Source: Lentzea kentuckyensis (GTDB lineage: Bacteria; Actinomycetota; Actinomycetes; Mycobacteriales; Pseudonocardiaceae). Taken from it: a stretch of 64,000 bases of DNA. A model generated the notes under the pieces. That model made no database searches and was not told where the DNA came from. It worked only from the letters and a program-made list of their open reading frames with translations. The stretch is taken from the NCBI RefSeq assembly GCF_002150765.1, contig NZ_MUYM01000050.1:54583-118582 (forward strand), read 5' to 3'. Position 1 is the stretch's first letter. Each line of letters begins with the position of its first letter. This document shows positions 8,482 to 16,901 of this stretch, one piece after another. The translations under genes and the position numbers were made by a program.

Positions 8482-9341
8482 GCACGCCCTCCCATTGCCG
8501 TGACGACTTCGCGCAGCACATCACGCGCGTCGTGTTCGGGCCACCATTCCAGATCATCGTGTGCGCGTGTGGTCCGCACGAGAGGTGCCTGATCGGCCAT
8601 CCGGACCCACTCCGGGGTCAACGGCTGCAACCCGAGCCGCGCCGTCGCCCCTGCCAGCTTCTCGATCACCGGGTACGGGACGGGCAGGCGGCCGGCGCCG
8701 ACGCGTTCGGCGATCATCGGCGCGGTCAGCACCGGTTCGGCGGCGAGGTTGAAGGTGCCCAACGCCCTGCGGCGCACTATCTCCACGATCGCGCGCGCCA
8801 CGTCGTCGGAGTGCACGAGCTGTAGGCGCAAGTCGTTCCACAGCGGGATCGGCAACAACGGCAACACCGCCGGTGGCAGCCAACGGCCGAGCAGCCAGCG
8901 TCGCAGCTGCGGGGCCGCAGACGCCTGGGCGATGCCGCACGGCCTGATGACCGTGCACGGCAAGGGATAGCGGCTGATCATCTCTTCCAGCCGCACCTTG
9001 TGCGCGCTGTACGTGCTGCCGGAAATGCCCGTCACCGGCCACGACTCGTCGATGCGGGACCAGCGCGCCGCCGGTGCGTAGGCCGCGACCGACGACGCGC
9101 ACACCAAGTGGCCGACCTCTTCCTTGAGGCACGCGGCGAGGACGTGTTCGCTGCCGTCGACGTTCGTCTGCCGATCGGTGGGTTTGATCGCCCACGCCAA
9201 ATGCACGACGACGTCGGCACCGCGGATGGCGTCCCTCAACGACGACAGCGTGCGCACGTCCACACCGACGTCCTCGAAGTCGAGGTGGCGGCGGAGCGCC
9301 GTGCCGACGTTGCCGGAGCCGCCGGTGACGACGATCCTCAC
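8478..9341 (-). CDS. NAD-dependent epimerase/dehydratase (extended SDR)
   Basis: 287 aa with the Rossmann motif TGGSGNVG at residues 6-13, a DVRTLSSLRDAIRGADVVVHLAW strand-helix pair, and the catalytic Ser/Tyr/Lys set visible as SSVAAY and, further on, YSAHKVRLE (YxxxK). These are hallmarks of extended short-chain dehydrogenases acting on nucleotide sugars or other carbonyl substrates. It overlaps the hemerythrin gene upstream and the FAD oxidoreductase downstream by 4 nt each, so the three are translationally coupled. The substrate is not evident. Confidence 0.82.
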   Translation of the reverse strand: MRIVVTGGSGNVGTALRRHLDFEDVGVDVRTLSSLRDAIRGADVVVHLAWAIKPTDRQTNVDGSEHVLAACLKEEVGHLVCASSVAAYAPAARWSRIDESWPVTGISGSTYSAHKVRLEEMISRYPLPCTVIRPCGIAQASAAPQLRRWLLGRWLPPAVLPLLPIPLWNDLRLQLVHSDDVARAIVEIVRRRALGTFNLAAEPVLTAPMIAERVGAGRLPVPYPVIEKLAGATARLGLQPLTPEWVRMADQAPLVRTTRAHDDLEWWPEHDARDVLREVVTAMGGRA

Positions 9342-9874
9342 CCGAGCGCCTTGCGGATCGCGTCCCTGGCCTTGTCCACCACCGCCACGACCGGGCCGAG
9401 CGCCAGGTTCGCGATCGGGCTCTCGACGCCGGGGTGCGGACGGGTCGGCGCGATCGCTTCGGCGGCTTCCACCGCGCGCGCCATGCGTTCGAGGCGTTCC
9501 TGGTCGTGCACCTCGCGCAGCAGCGGGAACTCGGCCTCTTCCTCGTGGGCCGCATGAGCGAGCACGTCGTCACGGAGCTGCACGAGCAGAGTGTCGAAGC
9601 CCTCCGCGTCGGGACCGATGTCGTCCATCGTGCTGAGGAGCTCCTTCGCGCGGTGTTCCTCCGCCACGCGTGCGTCCACGATCGGCTCGCCACCGCTCAC
9701 GCGTGCGACAGCGGGGTGCACGATCTCTTCTTCTGCGGTCTCGTGGATGGAGAGCAGCCGCACGAGCTGATGCCACGCTTCCTTGCGTTCGGCGCCGCTA
9801 GAACTCTCGACCTCGGCGAACAACGTGCGGATCGTTTCGTGCTGCTTCCGCAGCAATGTGATCACGTCAGCCAT
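9338..9874 (-). CDS. Hemerythrin HHE domain protein
   Basis: A 178-aa protein whose first 130 residues hold the spaced metal ligands of a bacterial hemerythrin-like four-helix bundle: QHETIRTLF, LLSIHETAEEEIVHP, EEHRAKELL and AAHEEEAEFP. Such domains bind a di-iron centre and sense or carry oxygen or nitric oxide. The C-terminal 45 residues are less conserved. It is the first gene of the operon with the epimerase and FAD oxidoreductase, which suggests an oxygen- or redox-linked pathway. The promoter must lie in the 206-bp divergent region shared with the lipoprotein gene. Confidence 0.85.
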   Translation of the reverse strand: MADVITLLRKQHETIRTLFAEVESSSGAERKEAWHQLVRLLSIHETAEEEIVHPAVARVSGGEPIVDARVAEEHRAKELLSTMDDIGPDAEGFDTLLVQLRDDVLAHAAHEEEAEFPLLREVHDQERLERMARAVEAAEAIAPTRPHPGVESPIANLALGPVVAVVDKARDAIRKALG

Positions 9875-9996
9875 GCCGTCCGTATACCCGAAATGTGGGC
9901 GATCACGCCGTATCTCATTTCGTTCGGCACCGAAGAGCTAGCACACTGCGTAGTCGAGCGGTAGTCGCATGAACCTTACGTATCTGTGTTCCGTAC

Positions 9997-10050
9997 CACA
10001 TAGAGACGCATTATGTGACGACGAAATCAATACTGAGCTACCGCTTAGTA
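9997..10050. promoter_or_regulatory. Two inverted repeats in the hemerythrin/lipoprotein intergenic region
   Basis: The divergent spacer 9875-10080 is less GC-rich than its surroundings. It contains CACATA at 9997-10002 facing TATGTG at 10012-10017, and a 20-bp imperfect palindrome at 10031-10050 (TACTGAGCTACCGCTTAGTA). Both look like operator-type dyads about 30-80 bp before the lipoprotein ATG. The cognate regulator is unknown. Confidence 0.35.
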
Positions 10051-10080
10051 TGTCGCGATCATTTGGACAAGGACTGCTGC

Positions 10081-11319
10081 ATGCCCTTCCGCCGCCGTGT
10101 ACTGCCCACCGCCTTGGCGCTCGCCGTGCTGGCCGCCGGCTGCGGCGCCAAGAACGATGAGAAAGCGCAGGTCAAAACCGGACCGGGCGTTACGGCTGAC
10201 ACGATCTCGCTCGGCATCCTCACGGACATGACCGGCCCGTTCAAAGCCTCCGCGCTGACCCGCATGAAGGGCTACGAGCTGTACCTGAAGCAGGTCAACG
10301 ACCGCGGGGGCATCTGCGGCCGGCGGGTCGAGCTCAAGCAGAAGGACCACGCGTACGACGTGCAGAAGGCGCTCGACGCCTACTTCGAGCTGGAGCCGCA
10401 GGTCCTGGGCCTGCTGGAGCTGGCGGGAACGCCGATGACCACGGCCATCGAGCCGGACATCATGCAGACGCGCACGCTGACCGCGCCCGCGTCGTGGGCC
10501 GCGTCCCTGCTCGGCAACCCGCACATGATGATCGTGGGGACGACCTACGACCTCGACGTGATCAACGGACTCGACCACTACAAGCGCCGCGGTGTCATCA
10601 AGGAGGGCGACACCGTCGGCCACGTCTACGTCCAGGGCAGCTACGGCGACAACGCCGTCGAGGGCAGCCGGTTCGTCGGGACGCAGTGGAACATGAAGAT
10701 CGCCGAGCAGCCGATCAGTGAGACCACGGCCGACCTCTCCCAGCAGATCGCCTCGCTGAAGGCCCAGGGCGCGAAGGCCATCGTGCTCAGCACCGCTCCC
10801 GCCCAGACCGCCGCCGCGGTGGGCGTCGCCGCGGCGTTGAAGTGGGACGTGCCGTTCATGGTCAACGTCGTGGGCTACGACCCCGCGCTGCTGGAGTCGC
10901 CGGTCGCCGCGGCCGTGGAGAAGCAGGTGTCCGTGGTGACGTCGGTGGCGCCGTTCACCGGCACCCAGGCCGGCCCGCGCGAGGTCGCGGCGGCGTTCAA
11001 CAAGAACTACCCCAACGACAAGCCCGCGCTCTACGTCGACCACGGCTACACCGTCGCGAAGGTGTTCCTGTCGGTCGTGGAGAAGGCCTGCAAGAACGGC
11101 GACCTCACCCGGGACGGCGTGCTGAAGGCGTTCCACGACACCAACGGCCTGGACACCCAGGGGCTGACCGGCCCGCTGCACTACTCGCTGGTCGGGCGGC
11201 CGTCGTCCACGCAGTCGTACGTCACCAAGGTGGACAGGTCGGCACCCGGCGGTCTCACGACCGTGGAGGAGCTGTTCGAGTCCGAGCTGGTGAAGGCGAA
11301 GGGCACCCGCGCCAGGTAG
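10081..11319 (+). CDS. Branched-chain-amino-acid-type ABC substrate-binding lipoprotein
   Basis: A 412-aa lipoprotein from the ATG at 10081; an in-frame upstream start would put 22 extra residues before the signal. The lipobox LAAGC lies at about residues 17-21, so the mature protein is anchored by a diacylglyceryl cysteine. The mature part is a type I periplasmic-binding fold (Peripla_BP_6), beginning VTADTISLGILTDMTGPF and containing LYLKQVNDRGGICGRRVEL. Relatives bind leucine, amides, urea or aromatic compounds. No permease or ATPase genes are nearby, so it is an orphan component. A perfect hairpin follows the stop. Confidence 0.85.
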   Translation: MPFRRRVLPTALALAVLAAGCGAKNDEKAQVKTGPGVTADTISLGILTDMTGPFKASALTRMKGYELYLKQVNDRGGICGRRVELKQKDHAYDVQKALDAYFELEPQVLGLLELAGTPMTTAIEPDIMQTRTLTAPASWAASLLGNPHMMIVGTTYDLDVINGLDHYKRRGVIKEGDTVGHVYVQGSYGDNAVEGSRFVGTQWNMKIAEQPISETTADLSQQIASLKAQGAKAIVLSTAPAQTAAAVGVAAALKWDVPFMVNVVGYDPALLESPVAAAVEKQVSVVTSVAPFTGTQAGPREVAAAFNKNYPNDKPALYVDHGYTVAKVFLSVVEKACKNGDLTRDGVLKAFHDTNGLDTQGLTGPLHYSLVGRPSSTQSYVTKVDRSAPGGLTTVEELFESELVKAKGTRAR

Positions 11320-11324
11320 TTCTC

Positions 11325-11373
11325 GATGAAGGGCTCCTTCCTCCACCTCAGGTGGAGGAAGGAGCCCTTCATC
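11325..11373. repeat. Hairpin repeat, copy 1 (perfect 24-bp stem)
   Basis: Two 24-nt arms, 11325-11348 and 11350-11373, are exactly complementary around one central base. The core cctccacctcaggtggagg is shared with the copies at 12401 and 60493, while the outer arms vary in step with each other. It starts 6 bp after the lipoprotein stop and probably acts as a terminator. Confidence 0.85.
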
Positions 11374-11419
11374 CACCACGCGCGCCGGAATTGTCAGGGC
11401 TGCTGAGCACTATGGGTTC

Positions 11420-12397
11420 ATGGAGCGAGGTAAGTGGGACGGTGTTGAAGGTCAGCTCTGGCAGCACAGCCGCTTCGGCGTGATCCGCGCGTCGGAACTG
11501 GAGACGCTGGGAATCGGCCAGACGACCACGTACCGGCAATGCCAACCAGGCGGCCGGTGGCGTCGCCTGCTACCCGGAATCGTTTTGCTTGAACGGTCAG
11601 AACCGACAATTCGGCAGCGGGTCGAGGCTGCGTTGATGCTCGCTGGACACGGCGCACTCGTCACAGGTCTCCAGGCGGCGCGCCTCTACAACCTGCGCGC
11701 TGGCCCCGATCCGCAGTTCGTGCACGTCCTCGTACCTCACAAGTGCCGCGTGCTCAGCTCCGGGTTCGCCGTGGTGGAACGAACGGTGTTCTTCCCGCCT
11801 GTGTTCTTTCGCGACGGTATACCGCTTGCCCCTCCCGTACGCGCCGTGCTGGACGGGGTGCGCCGTCTACGGGACCTTGATCCCGTTCGCGCGCTACTGA
11901 TCGAAGCCATTCAAAGTCGGCTTGCTGACCCGACCGAACTGCGTCGCAAGCTGGACACAGGCACCAAGCGAGGGACTGCTCTGCCGAGACGAGTGCTGAA
12001 CGAGATCGATCTGGGTGTGCGGTCGGTGGCCGAAGCAGACGCGTTGGAGATCTGGCATCAGGCAGGACTGCCGACGCCGTATCGCAACGTTGTCATCGTC
12101 GACTTGGAGGGCGGCTACGTCGGCATGCCGGACACGTGGTGCGACGAAGTCGGGCTTGCCTGGGAGATCGACAGCAACGAGTTCCACTACAGCAAGGACG
12201 CCTACGCCAAGACGCTGGCGCGCAACTCGAGGTACGCGGCGGTGGGCATCAGTGTTGTGCAGACTCTGCCATCGCGCCTGCGTGCAGAACCTGAAGCAGT
12301 GATCGCGGAACTTCGCGCCGCCTACGCCTTTGCGTTGGCGCGCCCCCGGCCACCCGTACACATCAAGAATTCGGAAGCGGCAGGACCCAAGGCCTGA
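11420..12397 (+). CDS. AbiEi-like antitoxin/DUF559-type hypothetical protein
   Basis: A 325-aa protein. The N-terminal half resembles the type IV AbiEi-like transcriptional regulator architecture (RASELETLGIGQTTTYRQCQ, then GRWRRLLPGIVLL). The C-terminal half (WHQAGLPTPYRNVVIVDLEG, then PDTWCDEVGLAWEIDSNEFH) resembles the Vsr/DUF559 endonuclease-like fold common in actinobacterial proteins of this type, with Asp and Glu at the usual positions. No AbiEii toxin gene is adjacent. Whether the nuclease-like part is active is unclear. It is flanked by two copies of the hairpin repeat. Function unknown. Confidence 0.6.
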   Translation: MERGKWDGVEGQLWQHSRFGVIRASELETLGIGQTTTYRQCQPGGRWRRLLPGIVLLERSEPTIRQRVEAALMLAGHGALVTGLQAARLYNLRAGPDPQFVHVLVPHKCRVLSSGFAVVERTVFFPPVFFRDGIPLAPPVRAVLDGVRRLRDLDPVRALLIEAIQSRLADPTELRRKLDTGTKRGTALPRRVLNEIDLGVRSVAEADALEIWHQAGLPTPYRNVVIVDLEGGYVGMPDTWCDEVGLAWEIDSNEFHYSKDAYAKTLARNSRYAAVGISVVQTLPSRLRAEPEAVIAELRAAYAFALARPRPPVHIKNSEAAGPKA

Positions 12398-12400
12398 ACG

Positions 12401-12447
12401 ATGAAGGGACCCTTCATCCACCTCAGGTGGATGAAGGGTCCCTTCAT
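12401..12447. repeat. Hairpin repeat, copy 2 (perfect 23-bp stem), bidirectional terminator
   Basis: Arms 12401-12423 and 12425-12447 are fully complementary around one base. It shares the core ccacctcaggtgg with copies 1 and 3. It fills most of the 59-bp gap between two convergent genes, the AbiEi-like gene and tex, as expected for a two-way terminator. Confidence 0.85.
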
Positions 12448-12456
12448 GGTCTGAAG

Positions 12457-14778
12457 CTACTTGCCGAACCCCGCCTTGCGGAGCGCGTCCGCCATCGAGC
12501 CGCTCGCGGGCGGAGTCGAGGTGCGGTTCTGGCCGCCACGCTGGGGCTGGCCCCCGCGCTGAGGCCGGCGGTCACGACCGCCACCGCCGCCCTGCTGCTT
12601 CGGAGCGGGCTTGCCCGGCTCGTCGGTCAGGCGCAGCGTCAGGCCGATCCGCTTGCGGGCCTCGTCGACCTCCAGCACCTTCACCCGCACCACGTCACCG
12701 GACTTCACGACGTCGCGCGGGTCCTTGACGTAGTTGTTGGACAGGGCGGAGATGTGCACGAGACCGTCCTGGTGCACGCCGATGTCCACGAACGCGCCGA
12801 ACGCGGCCACGTTCGTCACGACGCCCTCCAGCACCATGCCGGGCTTGAGGTCGGCGATCTTCTCGACGCCGTCCGCGAAGGTCGCCGTCTTGAACGCCGG
12901 GCGCGGGTCGCGGCCCGGCTTCTCCAACTCGCGCAGGATGTCCGTGACGGTCGGCAGACCGAACTTCTCGTCGACGAACTGCTCCGGCCGCAGCTTCGTG
13001 AGCACCGCGGTGTTGCCGATCAGTTCAGCGCCGGCAGCGGACTGCATCTTGCGCACCACCGGGTACGCCTCCGGGTGCACCGAGGAGGCGTCGAGCGGCT
13101 CGTCGCCACCGCGGATCTTGAGGAAGCCCGCGCACTGCTCGAACGCCTTCGGGCCGAGCCGTGCCACGTCCTTCAACGCGGTGCGCGTCTTGAACGGACC
13201 GTTCGCGTCGCGGTGCAGCACGATGTTCTCCGCGAGACCGGCGGTGATGCCGGAGACGCGGGTCAGCAGCGGCACGGACGCGGTGTTGAGGTCCACGCCG
13301 ACCGCGTTCACACAGTCCTCGACCACCGCGTCGAGCGAGCGCGACAGCTTCGCCTCGGCCAGATCGTGCTGGTACTGGCCGACGCCGATGGACTTCGGGT
13401 CGATCTTCACCAGCTCGGCCAGCGGGTCCTGCAGCCGGCGCGCGATGGAGACCGCGCCGCGGATGGACACGTCGAGCCCAGGCAGTTCCGAGGACGCGTA
13501 CGCCGACGCCGAGTAGACCGACGCGCCCGCCTCGGACACCACGATCTTGGTGAGCTTGAGCTCCGGGTGGCGCTTGATCAGGTCGGCGGCCAGCTTGTCG
13601 GTCTCGCGCGAGGCCGTGCCGTTGCCGATCGCGATCAGGTCGACGTTGTGCTGCTTGGCCCACACCGCGAGCTTCGCGATCGACTCGTCCCAGCGGTTCG
13701 CGGGCACGTGCGGCTGGATGACGCCGTGCGCGACGACCTTGCCGGTGGCGTCGACGATCGCGACCTTCACGCCGGTGCGGTAGCCGGGGTCGAGGCCCAT
13801 CGTGGCGCGGGTGCCGGCCGGGGCGGCCAGCAGCAGGTCGCGCAGGTTCGAGGCGAACACCTTCACGGCCTCGTCCTCGGCGAACTGGCGCAGGCGGCCG
13901 CGCAGGTCGATGCCCAGGTGCACGAGGATCCGGGTCCGCCAGGCCCAGCGCACCGTGTCGGTGAGCCACTTGTCGCCGGGGCGGCCGCGGTCGTCGATGC
14001 CGAAGCGCGAGGCGATGCGCACCTCGAACGACGAGGGACCGTCCTCGACCGGCTCCTCCGGCTCCAGGACGAGGTCGAGGACCTCCTCCTTCTCGCCGCG
14101 GAACAGCGCCAGGATGCGGTGCGACGGCAGCTTGCCGAAGGGCTCGTCGAACTCGAAGTAGTCGGCGAACTTGGCGCCCTCGGTCTCCTTGCCCTCGCGG
14201 ACCTTGGAGACCACGCGGCCGCGCGTCCACATCTGCTCGCGCAGCTCACCGATGAGGTCGCCGTCCTCGCCGAACCGCTCGACCAGGATGGCCCGCGCGC
14301 CCTGCAGGGCGGCCGCCGCGTCGGCGACCTCCTTCGCGGGGTCGACGAACTTCGCGGCTTCTTCCTGCGGATTCAGGGAAGGATCACCCAGAAGTGCGTC
14401 GGCCAGCGGTTCGAGACCGGCCTCCTTCGCGATCTGGGCCTTCGTGCGGCGCTTCGGCTTGTACGGCAGGTACAGGTCCTCGAGCCGCGCCTTGTTCTCG
14501 GCGGCGAGGATCTGCGCTTCGAGTGCCTCGTCGAGCTTGCCCTGCGACCGGATCGACTCGAGCACCGCCGCGCGGCGCTCCTCCAGTTCGCGCAGGTAGC
14601 CGAGCCGCTCCTCGAGCGTGCGCAGCTGCGCGTCGTCGAGACCGCCGGTCGCCTCCTTGCGGTAGCGGGCGACGAACGGGACGGTCGAGCCACCGTCGAG
14701 CAGTTCCACGGCTGAGCTCACCTGGCCCGCGGCCACGCCGAGCTCGTCAGCGATCTTCTGGTGGATGAGCGTTGTCAC
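12457..14778 (-). CDS. tex: Tex family RNA-binding transcription accessory protein
   Basis: 773 aa from the GTG at 14776-14778 (VTTLIHQKIADELGV); an upstream in-frame start would add 13 poor residues. The protein has the full Tex order: N-terminal helical domain with PFVARYRKEATGGLDD, a YqgF/RNase H-like domain, helix-hairpin-helix motifs (VGVDLNTASVPLLTRVSGI), and an S1 RNA-binding domain near residues 650-720 (VLEGVVTNVAAFGAFVDIG). A glycine-, arginine- and glutamine-rich tail follows. Tex binds nucleic acid and acts in transcription and RNA processing. It is divergent from the phosphodiesterase gene by 48 bp. Confidence 0.93.
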   Translation of the reverse strand: MTTLIHQKIADELGVAAGQVSSAVELLDGGSTVPFVARYRKEATGGLDDAQLRTLEERLGYLRELEERRAAVLESIRSQGKLDEALEAQILAAENKARLEDLYLPYKPKRRTKAQIAKEAGLEPLADALLGDPSLNPQEEAAKFVDPAKEVADAAAALQGARAILVERFGEDGDLIGELREQMWTRGRVVSKVREGKETEGAKFADYFEFDEPFGKLPSHRILALFRGEKEEVLDLVLEPEEPVEDGPSSFEVRIASRFGIDDRGRPGDKWLTDTVRWAWRTRILVHLGIDLRGRLRQFAEDEAVKVFASNLRDLLLAAPAGTRATMGLDPGYRTGVKVAIVDATGKVVAHGVIQPHVPANRWDESIAKLAVWAKQHNVDLIAIGNGTASRETDKLAADLIKRHPELKLTKIVVSEAGASVYSASAYASSELPGLDVSIRGAVSIARRLQDPLAELVKIDPKSIGVGQYQHDLAEAKLSRSLDAVVEDCVNAVGVDLNTASVPLLTRVSGITAGLAENIVLHRDANGPFKTRTALKDVARLGPKAFEQCAGFLKIRGGDEPLDASSVHPEAYPVVRKMQSAAGAELIGNTAVLTKLRPEQFVDEKFGLPTVTDILRELEKPGRDPRPAFKTATFADGVEKIADLKPGMVLEGVVTNVAAFGAFVDIGVHQDGLVHISALSNNYVKDPRDVVKSGDVVRVKVLEVDEARKRIGLTLRLTDEPGKPAPKQQGGGGGRDRRPQRGGQPQRGGQNRTSTPPASGSMADALRKAGFGK

Positions 14779-14826
14779 AGCGCGCCATTCTGCCCGCTGT
14801 CCGATTCGACGTGGCACGGTGTCCGG

Positions 14827-15918
14827 GTGACCATCGCCGAGGTCGTCCCCTCACTGCTGTCCGGCCTGGAGGTACCGGGTGCGGACAACACGCTGAACCT
14901 GCCGGTCGCCCGGCGTGTCGTGCTGCTGCTCGTCGACGGGCTCGGGCACGAACTGCTGCGCGACCACGCCGAGCACGCCCCGTTCCTGTCCGGTCTGCCC
15001 GGCCGCGACATCGACGCGGGCTTCCCGTCGTCGACCGCCACCAGCATCGCCTCGATCGGCACCGGGCTGCTCTCCGGCGGGCACGGCATCGTGGGCTACA
15101 CGTTCGTGGTGCAGGACGAGGTGCTCAACTCGCTGACCTGGTCGCGCGTCGGCGATCACCACCACGACCTGCGCAAGACGCTCGTGCCCGAGGTCGTGCA
15201 GCCGCACCCGACGCTGTTCGAACGCGCGGCGGCCGCCGGGGTCGCGGTGAGCACGGTCGCCCCGCTCAACCAGCGCGGCAGCGGCCTCACGCGGGCGGTG
15301 CTGCGCGGCTCGTGGTTCCGCGGCACGGCGGGGTTCGGCGACCTCGCGCTGGGCGCGGTCGCGGCGGTCCAGCAGGACCGGTCGTTCTGCTACGCCTATC
15401 ACGCCGATCTTGACACGATCGGGCACTTCTACGGGCCAGGATCCGAGGAGTGGTTGCTGCAGCTGGAGTTCGTGGACACGCTGGCCGCACGTATCGCGGC
15501 ACGGTTGCCGTCCGGCGCGCTGCTCGTCGTCACCGCGGACCACGGCATGATCACCGTGGACGACCGGATCGACTTCGACACCGAACCCCAGCTGTGGCAG
15601 GGAGTCCGGGTGATCGCGGGCGAACCTCGGGTGCGCTACCTGCACACCGAGAGCGACGAGGTCCTGCACGTGTGGCGGGAGTTCCTCGGAAACCGGGCGG
15701 ATGTCTTCTCCCGGGAACAGGCCGCCGACGCCGGGTGGTTCGGTCCGGTCAGCCCGCTCGCGGCCGACCGCATCGGTGACGTCGTCGTGGCGATGAAGGA
15801 CAACGCGGTGGTCGTGCGCAGCCAGGCGGAACCCCTGCTGAGCAACCTCACCGGCATGCACGGGTCGCTGACGAGACGTGAAACGGCGATTCCGGTGCTC
15901 TGCCACGTTTCGCCTTAG
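14827..15918 (+). CDS. Alkaline phosphatase/nucleotide pyrophosphatase-family hydrolase
   Basis: 363 aa from the GTG at 14827 (VTIAEVVPSLLSGLEV). The type I phosphodiesterase/nucleotide pyrophosphatase fold is shown by VVLLLVDGLGHELL (first metal Asp), FPSSTATSIASIGTG (nucleophile Thr/Ser region), YHADLDTIGHFYGP (Asp and His metal ligands) and VVTADHGMITV (Asp-His). All expected metal ligands are present, so it should be an active metal-dependent phosphohydrolase. No signal peptide is seen. It is followed after 11 bp by the patatin gene, so the two may form one transcription unit with lipid or phosphoester substrates. Confidence 0.85.
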   Translation: MTIAEVVPSLLSGLEVPGADNTLNLPVARRVVLLLVDGLGHELLRDHAEHAPFLSGLPGRDIDAGFPSSTATSIASIGTGLLSGGHGIVGYTFVVQDEVLNSLTWSRVGDHHHDLRKTLVPEVVQPHPTLFERAAAAGVAVSTVAPLNQRGSGLTRAVLRGSWFRGTAGFGDLALGAVAAVQQDRSFCYAYHADLDTIGHFYGPGSEEWLLQLEFVDTLAARIAARLPSGALLVVTADHGMITVDDRIDFDTEPQLWQGVRVIAGEPRVRYLHTESDEVLHVWREFLGNRADVFSREQAADAGWFGPVSPLAADRIGDVVVAMKDNAVVVRSQAEPLLSNLTGMHGSLTRRETAIPVLCHVSP

Positions 15919-15929
15919 GATCATCCGAC

Positions 15930-16790
15930 GTGACGATCGAACTGCCCGGTCCCATCGGTTTCGTGCTCGGCGGCGGGGGAAGCCTCGGCGCCTCGCAGGT
16001 CGGCATGCTGCGCGCGCTGCAGGAGCACGGCGTCCGGCCCGACCTGGTCGTCGGCACGTCCGTGGGCTCGGTCAACGGCTCGCTGCTGGCGCTGGACCCG
16101 GAGAAGGCCGCGTCCCGGCTCGCCGTGATGTGGGAGGGCATGACGCGCCAGCGGGTGTTCCCCGGCGGCCCGATCGCGCAGCTGAGGTCGTTCCGCACCA
16201 ACAAGACCTACCTGTTCCCGAACACCGGTCTGGCCGCCGTGCTCGCCGAGGGGCTCGACGGGAGCACGTCGTTCGAGGAGCTGACGCTGCCGTTCGGGGC
16301 GGTGTCGGTGGACTGCGTGACCGGCGAGGCGGTCAACATCACGTCGGGTGAGCTCGTCCCGGCGATCATGGCGAGCGCGGCGATTCCCGGCATCTACCCG
16401 CCCGTGCGCATCGGTGAGCACGTGCTCTACGACGGCGGTGTGCTGGCGAACGTCCCGATCCGCCAGGCGCTGGCGATGGGCGCGCGGTCGTTGGTGGTGC
16501 TGGACTGCGCGTTCCCCGGCCACCTGCCGACCGTGCCCGAGACGCTCGCCGAGACGTTGCTGTTCTGGGCGACCCTGGGCATGCGCAACCAGGCGGTGCT
16601 GGAGGTCGAGCTCGCCTCGCAGCACGCGCCCGTGCTGTACCTGCCAGGACCGCCGGTGCAGGCCGTGACGCCGCTGGACTTCTCGCACACCGCGGAACTG
16701 GTCGAGGCCTCCTACCAGGCTTCGAACGCTTTCCTCACGACGCTGGAGATCACCGGCGCCGGGCTGTACGGCCACCCCTCTCACGGCTGA
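15930..16790 (+). CDS. Patatin-like phospholipase (RssA type)
   Basis: 286 aa with the complete patatin catalytic set: oxyanion loop GGGGSLG near residues 13-19, nucleophile elbow GTSVG near 42-46, and DGG near 168-170 supplying the Asp of the Ser-Asp dyad. These are cytoplasmic or membrane-associated serine acyl hydrolases acting on phospholipids. GTG start at 15930, 11 bp after the phosphodiesterase. A possible 7-bp hairpin lies 14 bp downstream (16804-16836). Confidence 0.88.
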   Translation: MTIELPGPIGFVLGGGGSLGASQVGMLRALQEHGVRPDLVVGTSVGSVNGSLLALDPEKAASRLAVMWEGMTRQRVFPGGPIAQLRSFRTNKTYLFPNTGLAAVLAEGLDGSTSFEELTLPFGAVSVDCVTGEAVNITSGELVPAIMASAAIPGIYPPVRIGEHVLYDGGVLANVPIRQALAMGARSLVVLDCAFPGHLPTVPETLAETLLFWATLGMRNQAVLEVELASQHAPVLYLPGPPVQAVTPLDFSHTAELVEASYQASNAFLTTLEITGAGLYGHPSHG

Positions 16791-16803
16791 TCGGGTGAAC
16801 GTT

Positions 16804-16836
16804 CGCCTGACGGCTAACAACAGACCGGTTCAGGCG
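16804..16836. terminator. Possible hairpin after the patatin gene
   Basis: CGCCTGA at 16804-16810 pairs with TCAGGCG at 16830-16836 across a 19-nt loop. There is no T-tract. It may be a weak terminator or an operator dyad for the next gene, whose start is 66 bp downstream. Confidence 0.3.
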
Positions 16837-16901
16837 GACTAACCCGACACATCAGATCGCGTCCATCACCCGCGGTCGCGTCCTTGGGGAGCGCGCGCGA
16901 C

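Noticed and set aside
6943..9874. Carotenoid operon
   Set aside because: Only a CrtI-like flavoprotein is present; no phytoene synthase or cyclase, and the neighbours are an epimerase and a hemerythrin.
9935..9990. tRNA-like stretch (gtagtcgagcggtagtcg)
   Set aside because: Only a D-arm-like string; no acceptor stem, anticodon arm or T-loop could be folded.
11328..11372. Short coding frames through the hairpin repeats (peptides such as MKGSFLHLRW)
   Set aside because: They arise from the palindrome itself and change with the arms; no ribosome-binding site.
12427..14715. Long open frame on the plus strand opposite tex
   Set aside because: Its translation is low-complexity Arg/Ala/Val/Leu typical of antisense GC-rich frames; tex on the other strand has full domain structure.
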